This document shows positions 39,476 to 47,929 of a DNA stretch of 64,000 bases, piece by piece. The DNA is from Verrucomicrobiota bacterium (GTDB lineage: Bacteria; Verrucomicrobiota; Verrucomicrobiia; Opitutales; Opitutaceae). A program made the translations under genes and the position numbers. How positions within the stretch are numbered: the stretch's first letter is position 1; the number at the start of each line of letters is the position of its first letter. The DNA is taken from assembly GCA_016871775.1 (NCBI GenBank), contig VHCI01000004.1, positions 1 through 64,000 on the forward strand. The letters run 5' to 3'. The notes under the pieces were generated by a model. That model did no database searches. It worked only from the letters and a program-made list of their open reading frames with translations, and was not told where the DNA came from.

Positions 39476-40492
39476 ATGAGCTGCCCAACCGCCCTCGAGC
39501 TTACCCAGCGTCCCCGCCGCCTCCGGCGCACCGCCGCCCGCCGCCTGATGGTCGAGGAGACCGTCCTCCGCCCCGCCGACCTCATCGCCCCCCTCTTCGT
39601 GGTCGAGGGCGCCGCGCCGCCGGAGGAGATCGCGTCGATGCCCGGCGTTTTCCGCCTCAACCTCGCCGACCTCGTCCGCGAGTGTCGCGAACTCCACGAG
39701 CTCGGCGTCCCTGCCGTCGCCCTGTTCCCGAAGCTCGATCCCGCCCTCAAGGACGACACCGGGACCGAGGCCCTGAACCCCGAGACGCTGGTGCTGCGCG
39801 CGGTCCGGGCGGTGAAGGCGGCGTTGCCGGACCTCGCGGTCATCACTGACGTCGCCCTCGACCCGTTTACCAGCCACGGCCACGACGGGGTCCTGACCAC
39901 TGCACGCGATGACGTGGACAACGACCGAACCGTCGCGATTCTGGCCGAGATGGCCGTCCTGCAGGCCCGCGCGGGGGTGGATTTCGTGGCCCCCAGCGAC
40001 ATGATGGACGGCCGGGTGGGCGCGGTCCGGCGGGCACTGGATGCGGCGGGCTGCACTGACACCGGGATTCTGGCCTATTCCGCGAAGTACCATTCCGCCT
40101 ATTACGGTCCATTCCGCGACGCCGTCGGAAGCGCGCAGGCGGCCGGCACGCGGTTGCTGAGCAAGGCCACTTACCAGATGAACCCGGCCAACCGGCGCGA
40201 GGCGGTGACCGAAGTGCTGCTCGATGACGCGGAGGGCGCGGACATTTTGATGGTGAAGCCGGCCGGGCTCTGCCTGGACGTCATCCGCGAGGTGCGCGAG
40301 GCGACGCGAAAGCCCGTCGCAGCCTATCAGATCTCCGGCGAGTACGCGCAGTTGCAGGCGGCGGCGCGACTAGGCTGGCTGGACCTCGCGTGCTGCCGGC
40401 GGGAATCGCTCCTCGCGATCAAGCGGGCGGGCGCGGATCTGATCCTAACCTACTTCGCGAAGGAGATGGCGCGCGAGCTTCAGGGCGGCTGA
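39476..40492 (+). CDS. hemB: Delta-aminolevulinic acid dehydratase (porphobilinogen synthase)
   Basis: RPRRLRRTAARRLMVEETVLRPADLIAPLFV; ITDVALDPFTSHGHDGVL; SAKYHSAYYGPFRDAVGSA; MVKPAGLCLDVIR. Confidence 0.96.
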   Translation: MSCPTALELTQRPRRLRRTAARRLMVEETVLRPADLIAPLFVVEGAAPPEEIASMPGVFRLNLADLVRECRELHELGVPAVALFPKLDPALKDDTGTEALNPETLVLRAVRAVKAALPDLAVITDVALDPFTSHGHDGVLTTARDDVDNDRTVAILAEMAVLQARAGVDFVAPSDMMDGRVGAVRRALDAAGCTDTGILAYSAKYHSAYYGPFRDAVGSAQAAGTRLLSKATYQMNPANRREAVTEVLLDDAEGADILMVKPAGLCLDVIREVREATRKPVAAYQISGEYAQLQAAARLGWLDLACCRRESLLAIKRAGADLILTYFAKEMARELQGG

Positions 40493-40509
40493 GGCCGCCC
40501 CGGGCTCAG
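40483..40509. terminator. Candidate hairpin(s) between hemB and TonB receptor (no T-tract)
   Basis: GGGCGGC-tgag-GCCGCCC (40483-40500); alternative CTGAG...CTCAG (40489-40509) pairs the two stops. Confidence 0.4.
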
Positions 40510-43139
40510 AGCTCCGTGGACAGCGAGAAGCGGAAGGAACGCGGGTCACCCCACGATCCGCTGCCCACGGCGGCCGATCGGAAGTATTCCTTGTCGAGGA
40601 GGTTGTCCACGTTCAGCTGGAGGGTCGTCTGTCGGTTGTAGATGCGGCGCCCGTAGGAAATGTAGGCGTTGTAGAGCGAGTAGGCGGGCGACCAGAGGTC
40701 GGTCGGGGCCGCGTTGGCGGCGGCGATCGCGACGGTCCCTCGGTAAGTGCGCAGGCGCCAGTTCATCCCGCCGCCGACCGCGAAGCCCTTGAGCGCACCC
40801 TCGGTGAACTGGTAGCGGCTGAAGAAGTTGCCGCGGGCTTTGGTGTAGCCGCCGTTCGGCACGCCTTCGGGAATCGTGGCCAGCAGGTCGGCGAGCGCCG
40901 GGGTGGGCTTGTTCTGCGCCTTGGCCTGGTCGCGGAAGGACTTCAGCAACGGGACCCGGTCGGTGTTCACCACCTTGTTGCCGGCATAGTTGGCGATGAG
41001 GCGCCAGTTGCGGGTCAGGTTTGCGACCACCTGCACCTCGGTGCCGCGGGTCATCGTCGTCTGGTAATCGGCGGTGGCGGTGACGTCGAATGAGGAGGGG
41101 AAGAGCCCGACCAGCTCGTCGCGGAGCTGCTGGGTCACGCCAGGCACGGAGTAGCGGGCGTTGGGGGTGAAGTTCTTGTAGCGGGTCACGTTCACCTCAA
41201 GCTTGCCCTCCAGCAGGGTGAACCGGGCCGAGAGGTCGGTGCCTTCGCCCACGGGGATGCTCTGGAGCTCGCCGGCGTTGAAGGTGGCGCCGCCCTGGCC
41301 GACCGAGATGCGGAACGACTGGGCGTAGTTGTAGCCGAGAGCGAACTGTTCGTTGATGCGCAGCACGCCCCCGAAGTTGGCGCCGTCCACCTTGTACTGC
41401 ACGAATTGCAGCGTGGGGGTGTTGAAATCATCGACCCGGTCCACCTGCCAGTCCGGCTGCGCCCGGAGCACGCCGCGGATGGTGCGCATATTGAAGTGGT
41501 CGCGCCGGTAGCCGATCATCGTGTAGAGGTGGTTCCGGAGGTAGTTGCCGGAGGCGCCGACGCCCCAAGAAGGAGTGTAGAAGCGGCGGCCGATAAACTG
41601 CCCTGTGGCGGCGCGGCCTGCGACGTCTGGATGGAAGGTCGAAAGTCCCGCGACCGGAGCAAGGCCGTCCGTGCGTTCGGAGCCGAGACCGTCTTTCAGG
41701 TAGTAGCGGCGGTAGAACCGATTGGCAGCGAAGGTCGCGCGGTTGGCGGCGAAGGCGGCGGCCGAGAGCGCCGGGTTGATCGTGCCCACCCAGTTGGCGT
41801 TCGCGGGGTCGATGTACTCGACGTACTTGGGTTTCTTCTGCCCCGGATTATCCTGGTGCTGCTGGACGTTGGCGATGAACTGCTGCTTGAACCATCGCGT
41901 CTCCAGGTCGTAGACGGCGGAGAAACGCATATCGCGGACGATGTTCCCGTCGAAGCTGCGCGTGCGGAAGTACTCCGCGTACAGCTCATTGAAGTACGGG
42001 TTGGCGCGGCCATCGGGCAGCAGCGGGCTGCGGTCCCGGTCGATCCTGCGACTGCTCACGGTCCAGTTCTCCAGCTTCTGCTGGTAGAAGTTGCCGGTCA
42101 CCTGCAGGTGCAGATTCTTCCCGACGTGGTGCTCCGCCTCGATCGTCAGGGAGGTGGTGGCGTTGTTGTAGGTGCTGTCGGGTCCGTTCGTCTGGGTCCG
42201 TTTGGGGATGATCCCGGGGTCTGTGATGGCGATCCCCGGTCCGGTGCTAATCAAACGGCCCTGGCCGCGGAAGCCGGCACCGGTCGCGGTGTTGAGGATG
42301 TAACCGACGTTCCCCAGCGTCGCCGTCGCCGCGCGCGAGAAGCCGTCGACGAACATCCCCTGCGAGAGAACGGCGCGGGTGCGGCCGTGCTCCGCCATCA
42401 GGCTGACGGTTGTGTTGCGCGCCGGCCGCCACGTCAGCGCCCCGTAGAGTCCCCGGAAGTCGCGCCGCACGTTGTCGATCCACGAATCGCTGCGGTGGAC
42501 GACCGCGGCGAAGCGGGCCGCGAAGGCATCCTTCACCAGCCGGCGATTGAAGTCGATCTCGGCACGGCGCACGCCGAAGCTGCCCAGCATCAGGCGCGTC
42601 CGGTTCACGTCGCGAGTGAAGAGGCCGCGTTTGGTGACCTGGTTCTGGGCGCCGCCGACGTCCGCCTCGCCGTAGAGGAAAGCGTTAGGCCCGCGGAGCT
42701 CCTCGATGCGCTCGGTGGAGAAGGAGTCCATGGGCGAGTACCAGATCCAGCCATTGCGCAGCGCGTACGCGTTGGAGATCCCGCGCAGAATGATGCGGCT
42801 CTGCACCGTCGCGTTCGGGTCCGGGTTGGACTCCCCCGCGACCATCCACGTCGACATCTCTTCCATCGTCGTCAGCCCCAAGTCCTCTAGGAACTGGGAG
42901 TTCATTATCGAGATCGAGTTGGCCAGATTCTTCAGTTCTTGAACCGTCCGCATCCCGGAGGTGGTCTGCATTGACTCGTAGCCGATTTCCTGGGCCTCGC
43001 TGACCGTGAAGGCAGTTAGCTGGACGGCCTCCTCCGCCCGCCGGGGGGCGGGAGTGGCGGTTGGCGCGCTCTGCGCGGACAGGATGGCGGCGCTCAGCAG
43101 CAGGGCGGCGACGAGGCGAGCGGGGTTAGGGAGGGGCAT
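40506..43139 (-). CDS. TonB-dependent receptor plug/barrel protein
   Basis: Signal peptide; MRTVQELKNLANSISIMNSQFLEDLGLTTMEEMSTWM plug-like; C-terminal TLQLNVDNLLDKEYFRSAAVGSGSWGDPRSFRFSLSTEL. Confidence 0.9.
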   Translation of the reverse strand: MPLPNPARLVAALLLSAAILSAQSAPTATPAPRRAEEAVQLTAFTVSEAQEIGYESMQTTSGMRTVQELKNLANSISIMNSQFLEDLGLTTMEEMSTWMVAGESNPDPNATVQSRIILRGISNAYALRNGWIWYSPMDSFSTERIEELRGPNAFLYGEADVGGAQNQVTKRGLFTRDVNRTRLMLGSFGVRRAEIDFNRRLVKDAFAARFAAVVHRSDSWIDNVRRDFRGLYGALTWRPARNTTVSLMAEHGRTRAVLSQGMFVDGFSRAATATLGNVGYILNTATGAGFRGQGRLISTGPGIAITDPGIIPKRTQTNGPDSTYNNATTSLTIEAEHHVGKNLHLQVTGNFYQQKLENWTVSSRRIDRDRSPLLPDGRANPYFNELYAEYFRTRSFDGNIVRDMRFSAVYDLETRWFKQQFIANVQQHQDNPGQKKPKYVEYIDPANANWVGTINPALSAAAFAANRATFAANRFYRRYYLKDGLGSERTDGLAPVAGLSTFHPDVAGRAATGQFIGRRFYTPSWGVGASGNYLRNHLYTMIGYRRDHFNMRTIRGVLRAQPDWQVDRVDDFNTPTLQFVQYKVDGANFGGVLRINEQFALGYNYAQSFRISVGQGGATFNAGELQSIPVGEGTDLSARFTLLEGKLEVNVTRYKNFTPNARYSVPGVTQQLRDELVGLFPSSFDVTATADYQTTMTRGTEVQVVANLTRNWRLIANYAGNKVVNTDRVPLLKSFRDQAKAQNKPTPALADLLATIPEGVPNGGYTKARGNFFSRYQFTEGALKGFAVGGGMNWRLRTYRGTVAIAAANAAPTDLWSPAYSLYNAYISYGRRIYNRQTTLQLNVDNLLDKEYFRSAAVGSGSWGDPRSFRFSLSTEL

Positions 43140-43251
43140 AGCGAGACGTGAGTGTTTCTGCCCGGAACCCATGGGGCGCAAGCGCATTTCCGGGGCGGCC
43201 CGGCGGCTGGATCGCCTCGCCTTTTCGCGGCACCGCGCTTGTTCTATCGCG

Positions 43252-44412
43252 ATGGACCGCCGTCACTTCCTCACGCATTCCGCCGCCGCCGCCGGGTCCG
43301 CGCTCGCCCCCGCCTTTGCCGCCAGCCCTGGCGCCAAGGCCGGGGGGAGCGAGGTCCCTTACGCCCCGGGACCCAAGCCAGTTCCGGTGGTCAAGCCCGG
43401 GGAGTTCGTCTTCGCCGCTGCGCATTTCGACCATAATCACATTTCCGGCCAGTGTAACGCGCTCGCTGCCGCCGGCGGCACGCTCCGGTGGCTTTACGAG
43501 CCCGACCCCCGCAAGCATGCCCCCTTCCTTCAGCGCTACCCGGGCGTGAAGGTCGCCCGCGCCCTCGACGAGATCCTCGCCGACCCGGAGGTCCGGCTGG
43601 TCACCGCCGCCGCTGTGACCTCCGAGCGGGCCGCGCTCGGCGTCCGGGTTATGCGCGCGGGCAAGGATTACTTTACCGACAAGGCCCCCTGCACGACCCT
43701 CGAACAGCTCGCGGAGGTGCGGCAGGTAGCGGCAAACACGGGGCGCAAGTATTTCACTTACTATGGAGAGCGGCTGACTTCGGAGGCCGGGATGTTCGCG
43801 ACCGACCTCGTCGCGGCCGGGGTAGTCGGCCGGGTGGTACAGGTTGTGGGTCTTGGCCCCCACCGCCTGAGGAAGGCCACGCGCCCGGCGTGGTTCTTCC
43901 AGCGCGAGAAATACGGCGGCATCCTCTGCGACATCGGGAGCCACCAGTGCGAGCAGTTCCTCACCTATGCCGGCGCGCGCGACGCGGCGATCACGCATGC
44001 CGCCGTGGGCAACTTTGCCAATCCCGACACCCCAGAGCTCGAGGATTTCGGTGAGGCCTCGTTCGTCGGCGACAACGGGGCCACGAGCCAGATCCGCGTG
44101 GACTGGTTGACGCCCGACGGGCTATCCAACTGGGGCGATGGCCGCACGTTCATCCTTGGTACCAAGGGTTTTATTGAGCTGCGCAAGTACGTCGACCTCA
44201 CCCGTAACCCCCAGGGGGGCGAGGTGTTCATCGTCGACGGCCGCGGCGAGTACCGCGTCGACGTCACCGGGCGCGTCGGCTATCGATTCTTTGGGGAGTT
44301 CATCCTCGATTGCCTCAACCGCACCGAGCGGGCAATGACGCAAGAGCATGCGTTCAAGGCAGCGGAGCTCTGCCTGCGAGCTCAGGCGGCGGCGCGCCGG
44401 CTCGCCGGGTGA
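43252..44412 (+). CDS. Gfo/Idh/MocA family oxidoreductase with Tat-like leader
   Basis: MDRRHFLTHSAAAAGSALAPAFA; WLYEPDPRKHAPFLQRYPGVKVARALDEILADPEVRLVTAAAVTSERAALGVRVMRAGKDYFTDKAPCTTLEQLAEVR. Confidence 0.9.
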   Translation: MDRRHFLTHSAAAAGSALAPAFAASPGAKAGGSEVPYAPGPKPVPVVKPGEFVFAAAHFDHNHISGQCNALAAAGGTLRWLYEPDPRKHAPFLQRYPGVKVARALDEILADPEVRLVTAAAVTSERAALGVRVMRAGKDYFTDKAPCTTLEQLAEVRQVAANTGRKYFTYYGERLTSEAGMFATDLVAAGVVGRVVQVVGLGPHRLRKATRPAWFFQREKYGGILCDIGSHQCEQFLTYAGARDAAITHAAVGNFANPDTPELEDFGEASFVGDNGATSQIRVDWLTPDGLSNWGDGRTFILGTKGFIELRKYVDLTRNPQGGEVFIVDGRGEYRVDVTGRVGYRFFGEFILDCLNRTERAMTQEHAFKAAELCLRAQAAARRLAG

Positions 44413-44429
44413 GCGGGCGCGGGCGCTCA
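44410..44429. terminator. Candidate bidirectional hairpin between Gfo/Idh/MocA and gspB-like gene (no T-tract)
   Basis: TGAGCG-ggcgcggg-CGCTCA, both stop codons in the stem. Confidence 0.4.
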
Positions 44430-45203
44430 AAGGTGCTTCACGTAGGTGACGCCGCGCCCGTCGACGAAGTGCAGTCGGCCCGGCTCGATCAGGACCAGCC
44501 GGATGCCGAGGTTCCTTTCGATCACCTCGTTCACGCGGTAGACTCGCTCGTTGATCAGCACGCGGCTCTCCTCGCCCAAGGCGTGGACGCCGGCGACCCT
44601 CAGGGTGCCGATGTAGGCGGCGACCTTTTCGTCCGGCCGGGGTACCAGCGGGGCTGCCCGGGCGGCGGTTGGGCTTACCGGTGAGGGAGCGGAGGCTTGA
44701 GTCTCCGGGTACGGCGCGGCGCGTGCCGGGGAATCCGGGGTATCAGGTTCTGGCGGTTTCGAAACGGCGGCGGGCGCCTCCGGTTGCGCTGGCGCGGCGG
44801 TGGGCACGCTGCTGGTGGGGGCCGCGGTAACCGTCGGGGACGGGAGTGCCGACCTCGCAGCGACGGCGGCGGGCGGGGTTTCGGCTGGGGCCGGGCGCGC
44901 GGGCGGCAAGACGGGCACGACCGCGGGGGCGGGGTCCGGCGCAGGGTCGGTTGACGCCGGACGAGCGGCGGGCGCGGCGGTGGCTGCCTTGCGCGGCGGA
45001 GTGTCTGGGGTGGTCCAGAGCAGGGTGAACGCCACGGAGAGAACGACCAACACGAGGGCACCGCTACCCAGCACCAGCAGCCAATGCTGGGCCGGTGTGC
45101 GGGTGCGTGAGCGGCCGGCGCTGCCGAAGCCAAGGGCGGCCGTCGGCGCCGCGGGATCACGATCACGTTGGGCCTTCTTCAGGGCGTCGTTGATGAGACT
45201 CAT
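44427..45203 (-). CDS. GspB/ExeB-like secretion-associated protein
   Basis: MSLINDALKKAQRDRD start, TM, Pro/Ala-rich linker, C-terminal SRVLINERVYRVNEVIERNLGIRLVLIEPGRLHFVDGRGVTYVKHL. Confidence 0.78.
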   Translation of the reverse strand: MSLINDALKKAQRDRDPAAPTAALGFGSAGRSRTRTPAQHWLLVLGSGALVLVVLSVAFTLLWTTPDTPPRKAATAAPAARPASTDPAPDPAPAVVPVLPPARPAPAETPPAAVAARSALPSPTVTAAPTSSVPTAAPAQPEAPAAVSKPPEPDTPDSPARAAPYPETQASAPSPVSPTAARAAPLVPRPDEKVAAYIGTLRVAGVHALGEESRVLINERVYRVNEVIERNLGIRLVLIEPGRLHFVDGRGVTYVKHL

Positions 45204-45221
45204 AGCGGCGGGGAGGGTTAT

Positions 45222-46037
45222 TTAACCGACCAGCTTGGCGAGATCTTGGCGCGCCCGGCGGACATCCCAGAAGTTGACCTCGTCGGACTCGCGCAAGAAG
45301 GCGGAAAGGAGCGCCTTGTCGCAGAGATTGTTAACCACGCGGGGGATTCCGCGGCTCCCGCGGTGCACGGCCCAAAGGGCCCATCTGGTGAAGTGCGGCC
45401 GGCCCGCGCTGCCCGCGAGCGTCAGCCGGTGCTGCACGTAGTGGGCAACGTCGGAACGGGAGAGGGGATTCAGCTCGTAGTGCACCAGAATCCGCTGCCG
45501 GAGCTGGCGCAGATCTTCGCGGCGGAGGACGTCCTTCAGCTCGGGTTGACCCATCAGGATGATCTGGAGGAGTTTCTGCTTCTCGGTTTCGAGATTTGAA
45601 AGCAGGCGGATCTGCTCGAGGACCCCAAATTTCAGGTTCTGGGCCTCGTCGATGATCACGACGATGTCCCGGCCGCGCTCAATCCGCTCAAGGAGCACCC
45701 GGTGGATCTGGGCGACAAGGTCGGTCTGGCTGCGGGCGATCTTTTCCGTGCCAAGTTCCTCCAGAATGGTTCGCAGCATCTGGGTCTCGGTGATGCGCGG
45801 GTTGAGGATGAGCGCGGAGTCAAAGCGCCCCGGGTCGAGCTCGTTGAGGAAGCGGCGGCAGAGGACGGTCTTGCCGCAGCCGACCTCGCCCACGAGCACG
45901 ATGAAGCCCTTGCGTTCGCTGACTCCGAACTTGAGGTGTTGGAGCGCCTCGTGGTGGGTGGGGCTGAGGTAGAGAAACTTCGGATCGGGGGTGATGTTGA
46001 ACGGCATCTCCCGGAATCCGTAGAAGCTCTGGTACAT
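45222..46037 (-). CDS. ExeA/GspA-family AAA ATPase
   Basis: MYQSFYGFREMPFNITPDPKFLYLSPTHHEALQHLKFGVSERKGFIVLVGEVGCGKTVLCRRFLNEL; VVIIDEAQNL. Confidence 0.92.
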   Translation of the reverse strand: MYQSFYGFREMPFNITPDPKFLYLSPTHHEALQHLKFGVSERKGFIVLVGEVGCGKTVLCRRFLNELDPGRFDSALILNPRITETQMLRTILEELGTEKIARSQTDLVAQIHRVLLERIERGRDIVVIIDEAQNLKFGVLEQIRLLSNLETEKQKLLQIILMGQPELKDVLRREDLRQLRQRILVHYELNPLSRSDVAHYVQHRLTLAGSAGRPHFTRWALWAVHRGSRGIPRVVNNLCDKALLSAFLRESDEVNFWDVRRARQDLAKLVG

Positions 46038-46156
46038 TTGGGGGGGTGGTCCCGCACCGTGGCGGCCGGTTTCGCAAAACGCACGAACAAAGATGGCGGC
46101 AACGGCGGCCAATTCTTACTTTACTCAAACGCGTCGCGCGTTGTTCAAATCAGGGC

Positions 46157-46444
46157 GTGAACTCCCGTCGGGCCATCACCGCGCTGTATGCCGTGCTGCT
46201 GGGCCTGTTCGGGTTGGGAGGAGGGATGTTGTTCCTCGAGGCCCGGGCCGAGCAGGCTGAACTGCGCAATCGCCAGGCACGCCTTGAGCGCGAACTTGCC
46301 GCCGCCAAGTCTCGCCTCGCCGAGCAGGAGCAGTTCCTCTCGCGCCTGCGGACGGATCCGGTGCTGGCCGAGAAGGTGATCCGCCAGCGGCTCGGTTACG
46401 GCCGGCCCGGTGAGGTGGTCTTTCGTTTCGACAACGGTCCCTGA
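46157..46444 (+). CDS. FtsB/DivIC-like septum formation initiator (GTG start)
   Basis: Short TM then coiled coil: RAITALYAVLLGLFGLGGGMLFLEARAEQAELRNRQARLERELAAAKSRLAEQEQFLSRLRTDPVLAEKVIRQRLGYGRPGEVVFRF. Confidence 0.82.
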   Translation: MNSRRAITALYAVLLGLFGLGGGMLFLEARAEQAELRNRQARLERELAAAKSRLAEQEQFLSRLRTDPVLAEKVIRQRLGYGRPGEVVFRFDNGP

Positions 46445-47880
46445 TGTCCGCCCTCGCGCCCTCCGTCCGCGACCAATTCCGCCAAGCCGGCCAAGGCCAG
46501 GTGTTCGCGTTCTGGGAGCGTCTGAGCCCTGGGGAGCAAGCGGAGCTCGCCGCCGAGGGGCGCGAGGTGGATTTGGCGGAGGTGTCCCGGTTGACGCGCA
46601 CGCTACTCGGGGCGGTTGGCGCGGGCGGTCCCGACCTCGCGGACCTCGAGCCCGCCCCCTATGAGCCGCGGCCGGAGAGCGGCGGCGATGCCGGCGCTTG
46701 GGCTCGTGCCCGCGCCGCGGGCGAAGAGGCGCTCCGCGCCGGCCAAGTGGCGGCTTTCACCGTCGCGGGAGGGCAGGGGACCCGCCTCGGCTACGAAGGT
46801 CCCAAGGGGACCTTCGGGGTCACTCCCGTTCGCGGTAAGCCGTTGTTCCAGGTCTTCGCGGAGAAGATCTTGGCCGCGGGCAGGCGCCACGGCCGCCCGC
46901 TCCACTGGTTCGTGATGACCAGCCATGCCAACCACGCGGCGACCGAGGCCTTCTTCGTGGAACGGCGCTGGTTCGGACTCGACCGCGCCCGCGTCCATTT
47001 CTTTCGCCAGGGCCGGATGCCCGCCGTGGACTTTGACGGCCGCATCTTGCTGGAGACACCCGGCCGCCTCGCCCTCTCTCCCGACGGTCACGGCGGTTCT
47101 CTTCGCGCGCTGGCCCGCAGCGGGGCGCTCGACCTGATGGCGGCCGAGGGGGTTGACACGCTCAGCTACTTCCAAGTCGACAACCCTCTCGTGCGCTGCG
47201 TCGACCCCGCCTTCATCGGCTGGCACCGCCTCCGCCGCTCCGAGATGTCCAGCAAGATGGTGCCCAAGGCCTACCCCGGGGAGAAGGTGGGCCACTTCTG
47301 CCGGCAGCGGGGCCGCGACTTGGTCATCGAGTATTCCGACCTTCCCGCGGAACGACAGCGCGAGGTCGACGCCGCCGGCCGGCTCCGCTTCCGCGCGGGC
47401 AATGTCGCGATCCACCTGCTCGACCGAGAATTCATCCGCCGGATGGCCGGGGCCGGGGCCGCTGCGGAGGCGGCCCTTCCCTTCCACCGCGCGGACAAGC
47501 AGATCCCGACGGTCGATGCCGCGGGCGCGCCAGTGCGCCCCGCGCGGCCCAACGGGGTCAAATTCGAGCTTTTTGTCTTCGACGCGATGCCCTTCGCCCG
47601 CCAGCCGGTGGTGATCGAGGCCTCGCGCGCCGACGAGTTCTCCCCGGTCAAGAACGCCACCGGCGTCGACTCCCCCGAGACCTGCCGACAGGACCAGTTG
47701 CGCCAGTATGCGCGCTGGTTGCGGGCCGCCGGCGTGGAGGTGCCCGCTGATGCCTCCGGCCTGCCGTCTTTCCCGTTCGAGGTTTCCCCGCTTTTTGGGG
47801 ACGACGAGGCCTCGTTCGCGGCCAGTTGGGTCGCGCGGGGTCGGACGAGCCCGCCCGCGCCGGGCGCCTGCCTCGATTGA
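46444..47880 (+). CDS. UDPGP-type (UAP1-like) UTP-sugar-1-phosphate uridylyltransferase
   Basis: FTVAGGQGTRLGYEGPKGTFGVTPVRGKPLFQVFAEKI; SYFQVDNPLVRCVDPAFIGWH; SKMVPKAYPGEKVGHF; NGVKFELFVFDAMPFA. Confidence 0.92.
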   Translation: MSALAPSVRDQFRQAGQGQVFAFWERLSPGEQAELAAEGREVDLAEVSRLTRTLLGAVGAGGPDLADLEPAPYEPRPESGGDAGAWARARAAGEEALRAGQVAAFTVAGGQGTRLGYEGPKGTFGVTPVRGKPLFQVFAEKILAAGRRHGRPLHWFVMTSHANHAATEAFFVERRWFGLDRARVHFFRQGRMPAVDFDGRILLETPGRLALSPDGHGGSLRALARSGALDLMAAEGVDTLSYFQVDNPLVRCVDPAFIGWHRLRRSEMSSKMVPKAYPGEKVGHFCRQRGRDLVIEYSDLPAERQREVDAAGRLRFRAGNVAIHLLDREFIRRMAGAGAAAEAALPFHRADKQIPTVDAAGAPVRPARPNGVKFELFVFDAMPFARQPVVIEASRADEFSPVKNATGVDSPETCRQDQLRQYARWLRAAGVEVPADASGLPSFPFEVSPLFGDDEASFAASWVARGRTSPPAPGACLD

Positions 47881-47929
47881 TCCGGCGCTTCGCTCAATCG
47901 CCTGCCAGAACTTTTCGGGAGTTTCCCTT

